Positions 49,568-60,591 of a stretch of DNA of 64,000 nt are shown piece by piece. The stretch is from Lichenostomus cassidix (taxonomy: Eukaryota > Chordata > Aves > Passeriformes > Meliphagidae). The stretch spans positions 34,769,797 through 34,833,796 of the forward strand of contig CM039184.1 of NCBI GenBank assembly GCA_008360975.2, given 5' to 3'. The notes below the pieces were generated by a model. It was not told the DNA's origin and made no database searches. It worked only from the letters and a program-made list of their open reading frames with translations. Both the position numbers and the translations under genes were made by a program. The number at the start of each line of letters is the position of its first letter. Position 1 is the stretch's first letter.

Positions 49568-49780
49568 TCACCCCTGAGGAATGCTGCTCATCACCACTCT
49601 CTGTTTGAACATTGAACCCTTGACCACAACTCTTTCCATCCATCCATCCATCCATCCATCCATCCATCCATCCATTTCTTTATCCACTGAGTTGTCCATC
49701 CATAAAAATTGTGTCTCTCCAGTTTTCACACAGGACAGTGTGACATGCTTTGCACAAGTCCAAAACCACTGCATCCTCAT
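49568..49780 (-). pseudogene. Remnant of CR1 reverse-transcriptase coding region
   Basis: A 70-codon open stretch with CR1 blocks ([30 protein letters not shown]). The usual WLDG segment is replaced by an in-frame DGWM repeat produced by a CCAT array. It has no start of its own and is broken by frameshift from the downstream remnant. Confidence 0.75.
49636..49675. repeat. (CCAT)10 microsatellite inside CR1
   Basis: Ten perfect CCAT units. On the minus strand they read GGAT/ATGG and translate as repeated DGWM, so the array expanded from CR1 coding sequence that already had GGATGG-like triplets. Confidence 0.97.
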
Positions 49781-49790
49781 TTTCTAAAAT

Positions 49791-52700
49791 CTGCTCCTAC
49801 ACTGCACTTCTATGTGTGATATAGAAATTTAATTTCTACCTTTCTAAAGTACATGCCTGCTGTGTAGTCCCAGCTCTTATATACAACTTGTAATATGATC
49901 CAGTCAACTATACTTTTGACCAGGTGTTAGGGCTTGAATTTAGGATTTATATGGGTTCTTGTAGAGTATTTAATAAAAAACATGGTTTTCAAAAAAGTAG
50001 ACTTCATTGGCATAATCCCCATTACTGGAGTAAAGCTTCTGTTGCCTTCAATGGGAACTGAGTTTTGTAATCAGTGCTGTCAGTCACCATCTGGACTGAC
50101 ACAATTTTGCCATAGAGAGAGTCCGTCTTTTCTGGGATGCCATCTGTTAGGCAGTTTCTTCTGACTTGTTTCCAGTATGAACCTTTATACCTTCTTTCAT
50201 GTTCTCTTTTGTGCTCCAAACAACCTCTCAAATCCTCATTCTCCCTGCTGTTTTCAAAATATGTTTTTGAACACCGATGAACACAATGAAGTACCCTAGC
50301 AATAATGTCTATTACCAAACCCTGGGCAACATCACAATCATCTGAAGAAAATCTGTTAGGTGGCTAAGGCTTGGAAGGCGTTGATCCCAAACCCTTTTCT
50401 CATCCCTACAAGTGATATTTCAAAGCAGTGGCTGAGGGAGAAGTTTGAACCGCTGATTACTTTGAGCCTTTGCTGCAGATAAAAGTAATTGGTTAGTATG
50501 ACAGTTAAACTAATAATAGCTTAAAAAAATATCAGCTCTTATAAGTTTAAAAATAAGATCAAGTAGCATTAATCTAATGGTATAACTGTTTTTGAAGGGC
50601 TTTTACTGAGTAAGGCCAGATTTATGAAGTCTTAAGAAAAAAAAGTAGTTTTGAGCTAATGGTTGCTAACAGTGCTGCACAGAGTGTTTTCACCCTGACA
50701 CAGCTAAATGCCAGTTTATTTGGCTCTTCATAAGCAAATGGAATAACAAGTGTGGACCCAAAACCTTTCAGTTTGAGAGAGAAAAGAAAACATAAGAATA
50801 CATTAGATATAATAATTACATAAGGGGTGCATGTTCTTAATAAAATAAAGACCATTTATTAATGTGTGGTTTCCTTAATGAATTTTAAATGTAATTTGTG
50901 CATGGAGTAAATGTGTGTGTATCCGAATGGCAGCCTTTCTTCCAAGTGGTTTCAGGGTTGTGATTTTTCCAAACAAAATTTGAGTGAACTCTTCTTGGTT
51001 TATGAATTTGATTTGAACTGTGAACAAGGATGATATAGAGTTTCAAAGATATAGAAGAAGCAGTTACTTTTATAGTAGTAGCCTTTTTTAGTGAGGGTGT
51101 GTGTATATACATACATATTTCACAAAAATGCTCACCAAAGTCTTTCACACTGTGGTCTACCTGTAGATAGCCTATGGCTGGAAACAAACCAATTTGCTGT
51201 ATTGATATTATATTCATTTTCAGGGGAATAGCCGTGACTTCTTCAAAGGTGAGACAATGTGGCAACAGACAATTAGGTAACAGATAATTCAGACAGATTT
51301 TACAGGATCAAGCCTTGCCAACACCTTACGATGCTGTACTTGCTCACAGTTATTTTGCATAAAAATCAACAGTAGAATACAATGTTGGAAAAGTATAGCA
51401 ACCTTGCAGTCTGATTAAAAACTAGCATGCAGTTTCTGTAGATACTCTTATTTGCATAAATGTATTGAAATGAGAAGAAGCAATATTCTTTCTGAGAAGG
51501 TAAGATGGCATAAGATACGTTCCTTTTTTCCAAACAGGAATTCCGTTTCTTGCCAGGGAGTGATGTGTGTGACCAAATATTTGCATGTTCCCTGATGAGC
51601 GAGACTCTCTTCATGACTCTTCAGTCCCTCTGTGATGTGTGGCTTGTTATTTCATCTTTGTGCGATTAGCTTCCCTTATTTTTAAGACACATCTAGGAAG
51701 TCTTCGTCTGGAAAGCAGTTCTCAATTGCAGATGAGAGTTTTACATAAGAACCAGATGACCAATGGGTGATTGATGTTACTGCTGAGCTTTACCTTACAA
51801 TGTTTTCTTGAAGGCTTTTTCCTCTCTGGTAGATGCTGCAGAGAGCTGATTTGTACAAGCTTTTTCCCTCCTAGGATAAGGTAGTTGTGTTTATCTTTCA
51901 TCCCCAAATGTATGGTGTTATTCTTCTACTGTTCCTCCTTTAGCGGAAAGTGTAGAAATGAGTCTGACAGAAAACTTGGAGAGGATTTTCATCCAGATTA
52001 GTGACACACTGAAGTATTTTTCAGTCTTACATAAAATTGTCAAGGTTACCCAAGCAATCAATCTGAGCTATTTCTGCTGTGGAAAACTGTCTGTTTCCTT
52101 CATTTTCCTTTTCCTTCTAAGCAGACAAATAGATGTGGGAGGAAAAGAATTATCATTTGAACTTTGTCACCAAATTTATTTGAGGTGTCTTTCTGTGTAA
52201 CAATAGTAGCAAGCATGAAAAATCTAGCTGCAGTATATCAGCTTTCATCAGCTCTGATAGGTTACCACACTCATATTTTTCAAGGCAAAGCTCCAGAAGG
52301 TCCTAATTTGACTTTATTTTTGGTCTGTCTTAGAATTTTTCTGATTCAGTTCAAGCACTCCTTGCTGAAATGGGGAAAAAATTTAAAGTCTGTGAAACAA
52401 CCACTGTCCTGTTGCCACCCAGCTGCTTCCCTCTACTTAATAAAATTCCACAGGCTGGGGACTGCCCTCATTTAAGTGGCCTGTGAGCTTGTCAGATTAT
52501 AACCTATGTAGAAGGAACACACATAAGGTTTTCATTCCAGGCAGTGAAATGTTTACCATTAGGATGCTGCTTGAAATTGCAATAAAACAGTGCATGGGAG
52601 TTTTTCACATCCACCTGAAAAATTTGTTATTGCTTCAGACTTTGTTGGATATCTCTGTCTTGAGTGATCTCTTTAAATGCATTTTATTAGTATGGGGGTT

Positions 52701-54164
52701 TTCATTATACTTATTTTGGGGTAAAAAACTCCATAATTTTATCACTTTTCTTAGACCAGATGCTAAGCAGTTGAAAGCCATCAATCTGTCTTCCTGCAAA
52801 AGCAACTAATTTCAAGCACCTTCTGTAATATGGTAATCAATTATATCTGTAGTCATCAGGGAATTGTAAAAAGATGAGTCATTTAATAGTAGGGGATCCT
52901 ATCCAAAGCTGCCAGAGCTTCTTCATATACTTCAGTCATGTGCTGTGTCTTACAAGTCCTCTGAAGTAGAGGTTTCCCAAAGAAAGTTCCCCCCTTTTTA
53001 AAAAGTCACTTGAAAAATCTGGGCATTATTAGGAACTAGGTAAAAATCACTGCTACTTAATTTTACATAGTAAGCTCTTTAATAAATTTTGCGTATCTTT
53101 TCTTTGGAACTATGAGCTTTTATTTGTAGTGCTTTGCCTTTTTCACTTTATTTACAGTGAATAATCACAGCATATTTACAAAATAGGAACTTTCATGTTG
53201 TGTAAATGGTTTTTTGTATCTGTCCCATCAGCATCAGCCCCTCTCCAGCCCTGTCTAGTAAGAAGTGTTAGAGTATTTTTTTTTTTTTTTTTTTTAGTTT
53301 CTGTGATGGATGGTAATGGAATATCATGCTCACAGGGAAAATTATTTCTTCCTAATCCTTGTCAGTTAGTGGTTGGCTTATTTCCTGTAGTCTGAAGACT
53401 TATAGCCCATATTCTAGTTCATACAGTACTTCATTTTAGTTGACTTCAAATTTTGTTCATTACGGACTCCTAGTTTGGCAATGTTATTCCTTATTGTCTG
53501 CACTTGGACAAAATCAGTCAAGAGGCCATCATTCTAAGAGAAAACTGTGACCGATTGCTTTAAAAATAAATGATACTTGCACTGACACAAGAGAGAAAAA
53601 AACATTCATTAAAACTCATGTTGGAGAACTCTCATCATTCTTTTCCTATTGCATTTGACATTGCCTGAAAGACTGTTATATATTATGTTTATTTTTAGAG
53701 ACTATTGTTCTCTTTAAATCTGCTCAACAACTTGAGGAAAGCAGTCATGCTTTTGAACAGACCTTAAATTTACAGAAGTAAGACATTGCATCTTTCTGTC
53801 CTAGTAAGGGACTACTTCATTAAATACCTCTTTTAAAATAAGTTTTACGTTAGCAGGGAAAAAACCCTCCATAAAATAAGGAGACTCACAGGCTGCTTTA
53901 GGGCATACAGATTGAAAAGAAAACCTGTGCAACTTTGCTCAAGAACATAATAACATTTGTAAGTGAGACCTTCAGCATGTCATGCTCATTTCAATAATTT
54001 CTTTTGAAGTGCTGAAAAAGCAAATTACTTTCATTTAGTTTTCTTTTTACCCCAAGACTGACCTACTCTGCTACTCAGTATACTCCTCATGTACGGAGTT
54101 CATACAAAACTAACATTGTATTACACAAAAAAGATGAGCTGTTGGAACGAGACCAGATGAGACC
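49791..54164. other. Intron 1 stretch, no exon seen
   Basis: Unassigned intronic sequence with a T20 run at 53276-53295. Open frames of up to about 126 codons on the minus strand near 50885-51265 have no recognisable domains or splice-bounded structure. Confidence 0.5.
53276..53295. repeat. T20 homopolymer
   Basis: An uninterrupted run of 20 T. Confidence 0.95.
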
Positions 54165-54602
54165 ACTAATTTGATCAGAGGGCTGGGACACCTCTCCTGT
54201 GAAGACAGGATGAGAGAGTTGGGGCTGTTCAGCCTGGTGAAGAGAAGGCTTCAGAGAGACATAGCACCTTCCAGTACCTGGAGGGAGCCTACAAGAGAAG
54301 CTGGAGAGGGACTTTTCACAAGGTATGTAGTGACAGAACGAGGGGGAATAGCTTCAAACTGAAGAAGGGTAGATTTATGTTAGACAGTAGGAAGAAACTC
54401 TTTCCTGTCAGGGTGGTGAGACCCTGTAACAGGTTGTCCAGAGAAGTTGTGGACTCCCAGTCCTTGGAGGTGTTTAGGCAAAGACTCAATATGGCTTTGG
54501 GCAACCTGGTCCAGTGGGAGGCATCTCTGCCCATGGTGGTGAGGTTGGAACTAGGTGATCTTTAGGGTCCCTTCCAACCCAAACTGTTCTGAAATTCCAT
54601 GG
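54165..54602 (+). mobile_element. CR1 LINE 3'UTR and terminus, plus orientation
   Basis: This is a clear CR1 3' segment. In order it has GATCAGAGGGCTGGGACACC, GACAGGATGAGAGAGTTGGG, CTGTTCAGCCTGGTGAAGAG, a GGAAGAAACTCTTTCCTGTC block, GGGCAACCTGGTCCAGTGGG and the end block GGTCCCTTCCAACCCAAAC followed by TTCTGAAATTCCATGG. It has no coding part, so it is a typical 5'-truncated insertion of about 440 bases. Its first hundred or so bases are in inverted orientation to the 3'UTR part of the copy at 49.1 kb. Confidence 0.9.
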
Positions 54603-54920
54603 TAATCACACAGTTGGAAAGGCAAATATCCTTTCCGGGCTAAATGGTTAAATGAATTGAAATACATTTCAGTTCATTTTTGAAGGCATTTAATATAATC
54701 CAATGATAAAGTGACAAATGATTATGGTTTTATCATAGACCAAAACTAAAATACAGCCAGTTTCATTTAGAGCGTATTTATATACACTGCAAAAAAGATC
54801 TGGTATAATCAGAAAAACTGGAAACAACAGGTTTCCTGTGTTTTTCAAATTGGTAAACGGATTCAGGGAAAGCCACACATTATGTGTGTGCTTGCCTCAA
54901 TTTCTTTGTCCTTCTCGATG

Positions 54921-54957
54921 TTTTGACAACTAGTTCCTTTGCAACTAGTTGTCAAAA
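54921..54957. repeat. Perfect inverted repeat, 15 bp arms, 7 base loop
   Basis: TTTTGACAACTAGTT (54921-54935) and its exact reverse complement AACTAGTTGTCAAAA (54943-54957) flank a 7-base loop, CCTTTGC. An RNA from either strand would form an uninterrupted 15-bp stem. It lies about 320 bases after the CR1 terminus and is not part of it. No transposon ends, tRNA or known ncRNA family was recognised. Confidence 0.9.
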
Positions 54958-56775
54958 AAGGGACACTAGGGAAAAAATACTAGTTTAAAAAATTCACTGG
55001 CTATTGCAATGGCCTTGTTTCTTCTTTCAGGTTCCGTGTGGGTTTATCTCATACAGTAAACATTAAATGGACTGCAGGCTTGTGATTTTCAGGGGCTGTG
55101 ACTTCGCCTTTGCAATCCTTTCATTTCAGTCCTCAAGACTGACTTTTGGTCAGGTGACACAGAACACATCATCCTATTTACCTCTAAAACACACTATGCT
55201 TCTCCTCTTTCCCATTAACACCAGAGCATCAGGTCTTGCTTTCACCTGAAATGAACATTTGTAGGGAAAAAGAGATTCGTGACTAAATAAAAATTCAGAA
55301 AGTAAAGCTGTCATTATATATTCTACATTGCTGAAACAGATAACACATTAGAACAGCTGCCAAATTACCTGTAATGAACAGCCACACAATAGAAGACACT
55401 GTGCATGCTGATGAAGTTGTGATTAACACCTATTAACGGGATGGAATTTGTCAATGAAAAAGTAAAGATGATTCAGTGAAATATTCAGAAAGAATTGCTA
55501 TCTGTGAAGTTTCCTGATTTTGGGCATAGTATTTTTAGATTGTTGTTGGAAATCTGCTAATGGTTTGAAAACATGCCTTGAAAAACTGTGTTCATAGCTA
55601 CTAAGAAAAGGAAATGTGTTGCAAAATGATGCTTTAATGGAAAAAGTAGTGGGTCTGTCTTTGCTGCTTTTTCCCCCACGCCCACTCAGTCCCCACTTCT
55701 GACTGAATTAAACAATCAGAATTAAGCCATCAGAATTTATTTTTGCATGGCAGGTCTTAAATTTCCATGGAACTGTCTGTCTAAATTTTTCTTTCTCTCT
55801 TTCCTTATTTTATTCTGCATCCCAGCTCTATAAAATTTGCTGTAGTAACTTGTGATAGAAGGATACAGTAATTACTGTAATACCAACCCTGTTAATACCC
55901 CTGGAATAATGTAGAGAGCATATGGGCTTCTCTGTAGAATAGTTAGGTTGTTTTTTTTAATGCCCCAAAATCTAGGGAGATAAGCTGGAACAATGCATAG
56001 AGTATTCCAATTACTTCTCAAGTAATTACAAAACTCAAGTAGGACATGGGACTTCATGGCAGAAAAGTCAGCTTTGAAACCTTTCCTGGGTTTTAACCAG
56101 CTGGGAACTCTAATAGTGTCTTGACTTTGGTAATGCCATAGAAATCTATGAATGTCTGATGATGATTCTCTGAAATCCACCTTTAGAATTTGTGAGTTTG
56201 TCCTTTGATTTGTTTGCTTGATCTCAAAAAAGGCCTGAATGTTGGAAGTGCTGGGCTTTTCAACACTGTAGTGCTGAAGGCAAGTTCAAAGTGATCCAGA
56301 AGCCTGTTTCACCCTCAGGGTTAAATGTCTTGATGATATTCTTACTTGTGACCTACATGACTTAAAGAGGAGGGGAATGAGCCTGCATGCAAGTAGCTGG
56401 AAAAAATGGTGCTCAAGGCTGCTCATGTGATTCCTTCATGGCATCCTTCTCAAGAAACCAAACCCGTGGGACTTGTATACAACTTTCCTCAGTGGTGACC
56501 CTGGACCCATATTTTAACATCATTTATCTAGAGGAGATGTAGTGGCGTGTTTTTTTGTCTTTTTTTTCTTAGTGTTTTTCTCTCAGACATAGCAATGAGA
56601 GCATGTGCAGATTCAGGTTCAGCTCCCTCCTTTGCCTGAAGGGAGCTAAGGGTCAGTTTTCATCTCTTTGGAGAGAGAAGCTACCAATTTTCAGGTGATT
56701 TTAAGGTATGAATGCTCACTTTTCTCCCTTCTGAGGGTATGCATGAAGAGGATTCATCATGGGTTGATTATCATC

Positions 56776-56793
56776 CATATATAATTATATATG
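56776..56793. repeat. 18 base perfect AT palindrome
   Basis: CATATATAATTATATATG is identical to its reverse complement and has no loop. It is simple-sequence-like, so it may be chance in AT-rich DNA. Confidence 0.85.
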
Positions 56794-59700
56794 TTATTTC
56801 ATTGTCTTGTCTCTCAAGTGGGTTAAGTTTCAGTATCTGTGTTACCTAACTGGTTGAAGAAACAGCTACTGGTCAACTTCCATGTTGGGTGTGGGAGAGA
56901 GAGGTTCTGTGCAGCTGGGTTGGCTGCTGAGCAGTCGAGAGGTAGATGGGTTTCTGAGTTAAGGAAGCTGCAGATGAGGTCAGCCTTTTTAAGATGAGTT
57001 CTGGACATACTCAGTATCAAATCTCTTAGTTTGGCAACAAAAAAATTAGCTTGCTTATGGGGTTTTGTGAAACAGTAGGTGTCAACAAAGCCTATCTTAA
57101 AACACCCTCTGTTCTACTGACTTCTCATGTCAAGAGCTCCTGGTTACTTCTCTTTCTTGCTGTGTATTTTGTCAGATACTATTTTAGACTCATTCATTGA
57201 CAAAAATGGGCCTGTCAAATCTTGTCGCCATGGTTTAGGAAAGGAAAACATTTAGTAATTTATTTGAAGATTAGTCAGTCTCTGTGCTACAGTGTTCTGT
57301 GAGCAGAGTAGCATCATTAGCCAAATTTGGTATTTTTTTCATCCATGTAATCCCCACCAATGCTAACAGAGGCATACTGCTGTGGCTAAGAATAACTTGA
57401 GCCAGAAAATGTAAAACCGGAAGTCATATGCAAGGAAATAACATGACAATGTTTCCTTTAACCATTGAAGACTAAATTTGAAGCAGTTGTGGGGGTTTTG
57501 GTTGATTTAAGAAGGTGACCTTTTTTTTTCTGGTGAAATGACAGCTGACAGAACTCATGTGTGGCTCTGATAAGACATTGGAGATAACTAACTTGAGGTT
57601 TTGGGCTTTTTTGGTGTGTACATCTGTCACTAACACTGAAGCTCAGAAACTGAAAAAATGTGTTTTGTTAAGTCAGAAATATCTGAAATGTTTGTAGGGA
57701 TAGGGAAGAGAAAAGGAGGCTCGGGGGAGAACCTCATGGTTTGGTAGGGACAGTGACCACCAGCTGAGTTGCAGGACTTGAATGTAGCTAAGGCTGCCTC
57801 TCCCCTCAGGCAAATTAATCTCTGAGCAGTGTCCTGTGCTTGTATCATTAGCCTGCAATGGGAACAGTTTCAGAAATGGAATAGTGTGACCAGTATCTTT
57901 TACATCACTGCTTTGTCAGTACTTGAAAGAACAACCTTAAAGTGTCATAATTGCTACAAATACATACGCTGAAGTGTAGTCATTTCAGACCAAGCACAGA
58001 AAGCTAATGTGTCATCAAGGTTACTATTCTCTGCTTAGAATCTGAATATCATGCAGTAAAGCAATGTAGTGATTTGGAAAATAAGGTGAAACAATGACGT
58101 ATGAGATTCATCCAGCAAATGGAGGTAAGTATATTATGGAGAAAGTGATTGATTTGTTTGGGTTTTTTTTTAATGCTTTTGAGTTCGGTTTTCAAAGTGA
58201 TATTACGTTATTGAAACTTTTCTTCCTATTTTTCAAGGACTAAAGAATTCAATATTCTTGTGCTGTGGGGCTTTTTTGATTTTTTTAATTTTTTTTTTTG
58301 TGGTGTTTCATTTTTGCTTTAATCTGCATTTTAAACATAAGGGCCCAATTTTCCTATGTGTTGTTTGAAGTTTGGTTTCTTTTTTAACCTTGTGTTGTCA
58401 CTTGTGTGCTTTTAAAGTGGGCATAAAATGCTATCAGAATAGAGCAGCAGTGTTTCACATCTGCTTTGCTCCTGGTTCAGAAGGTATAAATCTTAACATG
58501 CAGTACATACCAGGGTCTTGTTCTTCATTCTTGATTTTTTTTTTTTTAAATGGGAAATAGAGCAACTTAAAATATTTTTCTGTTTATTACTGCAGGGAGT
58601 TGCCAGATAAATGTTTACTTGTTTATAGCTACAGTGGCAAGCCTTTGCTTTAGCTCACATGAAAATTCACATATTTTTAAAATAAATAAATAAAATTCAA
58701 TCTGATATAAGCACATTTCTCATATTTGTTTTTGTGATGAAATCAACATGACGTGGAAATACACACAATCAGTGCTTCATTTTTATGCCGTGATTTGATA
58801 TATAGATATTTTGTCTGTTTGCACTGTGTGCTGATAAAACCAGAGCTCTTAAAGATCAAGTATAGACTGAACATCCAGGGATGTAATCAAATTTGAGGAA
58901 TTTGATAAATTCAGATATTGCTGATAGAACCCAATGCGATAGTGTTAGTTTTCTTTTTTTTATTCCTCTTGTAAGGATAATATGGGAGGATTGCAATTAT
59001 TTTTTCCTCTTGTAGTATCTGACTATCTAGACAGACTAACCCTGCAATGTTACGCACAGTGTTACCTTTTGGAAGACAGCAGGTGGTATTTTCTTCTCTC
59101 CTATGGGCTATGTCAGTCTCTTGCCAGATTGAGGTATTGTGCCTCTTGTTTTCAGATGGATTTGGCTAGTCCATGGGTTTTCTGCTCTGGTGTCTGTCAC
59201 CTTTTTGTTGCAGTAATCCCCCTACATCCATCTGTGCAGAAGTACGAGGTTATTCAGGTATTAGAGTGAAAAGGAAACAAAATAGCAAGTTGGATTAAGT
59301 GAAATTCACAAATGTATGTGATATGAAAAAGTCTACTTGATGAAGAAACCTGTTGGATGGAGAAGAGCAGAATGGAAGTGAAGTTCTTCAAAGAGCACAC
59401 AGGGGGAGGGGATGTAACTGCTAAGAGCAGATGTGGGTAGATTTTCATTTTGGTCCCTGATATGTCAACAATTTGCAAAAAAATAAAGGGTAGGAGGAAT
59501 GCCATCTCTGCCTACAGCCAAAAATACTTGTTCTTAAAAAAAGAAAAAAGAAAGTATGATCCCCTATGCTTTGTAGAACAAAATATAATAATCCATTTCC
59601 TCTTTGGAGGGCATCTTCTGAGCTGTATTCAAGTCCACGGCTTGTAGAAATTGTAAACAAAATAATGTATTTCAGAAAACCAAAGTGATTTCACTCCATT

Positions 59701-60165
59701 GCTATTGCTGATTGACTAAAAGAAATGTAGAGGATACAGAAAACTCATTATTTTAGGCTTTTGGTGTTACCCCACAATACAGGACAAAAAATTAATCAAA
59801 ATAGTTCTGAGGAAAGTCCAAGACCTGCATTTACCTATTTGGAATGTATTTTCTAATGTAATTCTGTGTTGCCAAAGCTGCTTATTATACTGGATTTGCA
59901 TGTGAAAAAATAAGTCATTATTTGTTGAGCTAGATATGATATTAAATAAAAACCCACACACAGTAGTTTCACTTATTTTATAATTTCATGGTTTAATATA
60001 AAGTCAGAATTTATGCAACTGAAGTTAGTAACTGAAGTTTTGCTTATCCTTAGTGATTTTCAATACTTGTGTTTTTGTGGGTTTTTTTCCTCTTCTAATT
60101 TTGTGATGAACTTGACACCTTTAGAGAAAGTTACACCATTATTTAAGACACAAGGTTCAAATGAT

Positions 60166-60292
60166 TAGCTTTTTGGGCTGCAGGTGCACATGGCCAGGTC
60201 ATGTCCAGCCTCTCATCCACCAGCACATCCAAGCCCTTCGTGGCAGAACTGCTCTCCATCTGTTCCTCTCCTTGCTTGTGTTGATACACAGA
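60166..60292 (-). mobile_element. CR1 LINE internal fragment, minus orientation
   Basis: GCTTTTTGGGCTGCAGGTGC, ACATGGCCAGGTCATGTCC, CTCATCCACCAGCACATCC and TTGTGTTGATACA match in order the reverse complement of the CR1 reverse-transcriptase C-terminal region. This is the same portion seen at about 49310-49430. It is truncated at both ends and abuts a TA/CA microsatellite. Confidence 0.75.
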
Positions 60293-60295
60293 AAC

Positions 60296-60346
60296 ACATG
60301 CATATATATGCACATAAATACATACATATATACATATATGTGTGTA
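60296..60346. repeat. CA/TA-rich microsatellite
   Basis: An imperfect array of ACATATA/CATA units that starts directly at the edge of the CR1 fragment. Confidence 0.85.
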
Positions 60347-60573
60347 TTAATACATTGATATCTGTTCTTATGGAAATGGAATTCAATGGCTCTACAAACA
60401 CTTAACCGTATGCTTGGGTTTCCCTATGATCAGTCTAAAAGACTTCTTACATTGAATTTATTACTTGAATAAAAGATTGATCAAAATGGGTATAAAGATC
60501 CATAAACCTTGCTGAATGTAATTTTCAACGCAACTGTTCAGAAACATCTTGTTTCACATTCTCTCAGAGTTTA

Positions 60574-60591
60574 AAATAATAATAATAATAA
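60574..60591. repeat. (AAT)n microsatellite
   Basis: About five to six AAT/ATA units followed by A-rich sequence and a CTCTCTCTCCCTCCC tract. Confidence 0.85.

Larger units (their letters stand above)
49027..49790 (-). mobile_element. CR1 LINE fragment with decayed reverse transcriptase, minus orientation
   Basis: On the minus strand, 49780-49568 encodes a C-terminal reverse-transcriptase segment ending in VVMSSIPQG, like the CR1 S[GS][VI]PQG block. After a frameshift near 49560, 49554-49213 encodes NVDSGTEHTLSNFANTT, then YRLGRESIDSGPEEKDLEML and later AQKASHILGYITRSMASR, all standard CR1 blocks. The catalytic FADD box reads FANT. The segment between IQRD and YRLG is much shorter than in intact CR1, implying an internal deletion. 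The 3'UTR follows (CTCTCCAGGCTGAACAAC on the + strand), but the terminal 300 or so bases are missing. The 5' end is truncated. This is a dead copy. Confidence 0.85.
54603..60165. other. Intron 1 stretch, no exon seen
   Basis: Unassigned AT-rich intronic sequence apart from the hairpin at 54.92 kb, an 18-base palindrome at 56.78 kb and T-rich patches near 58.27 and 58.54 kb. Open frames are at most about 100 codons and not recognisable. Confidence 0.5.

Noticed and set aside
49636..49675. CCAT array considered as a CRISPR-like or regulatory repeat
   Set aside because: It is a plain tetranucleotide microsatellite without spacers.
50885..51265. A 126-codon minus-strand open frame in intron 1
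   Set aside because: No recognisable motif, no start context or splice sites that make sense, and it lies antisense in an intron.
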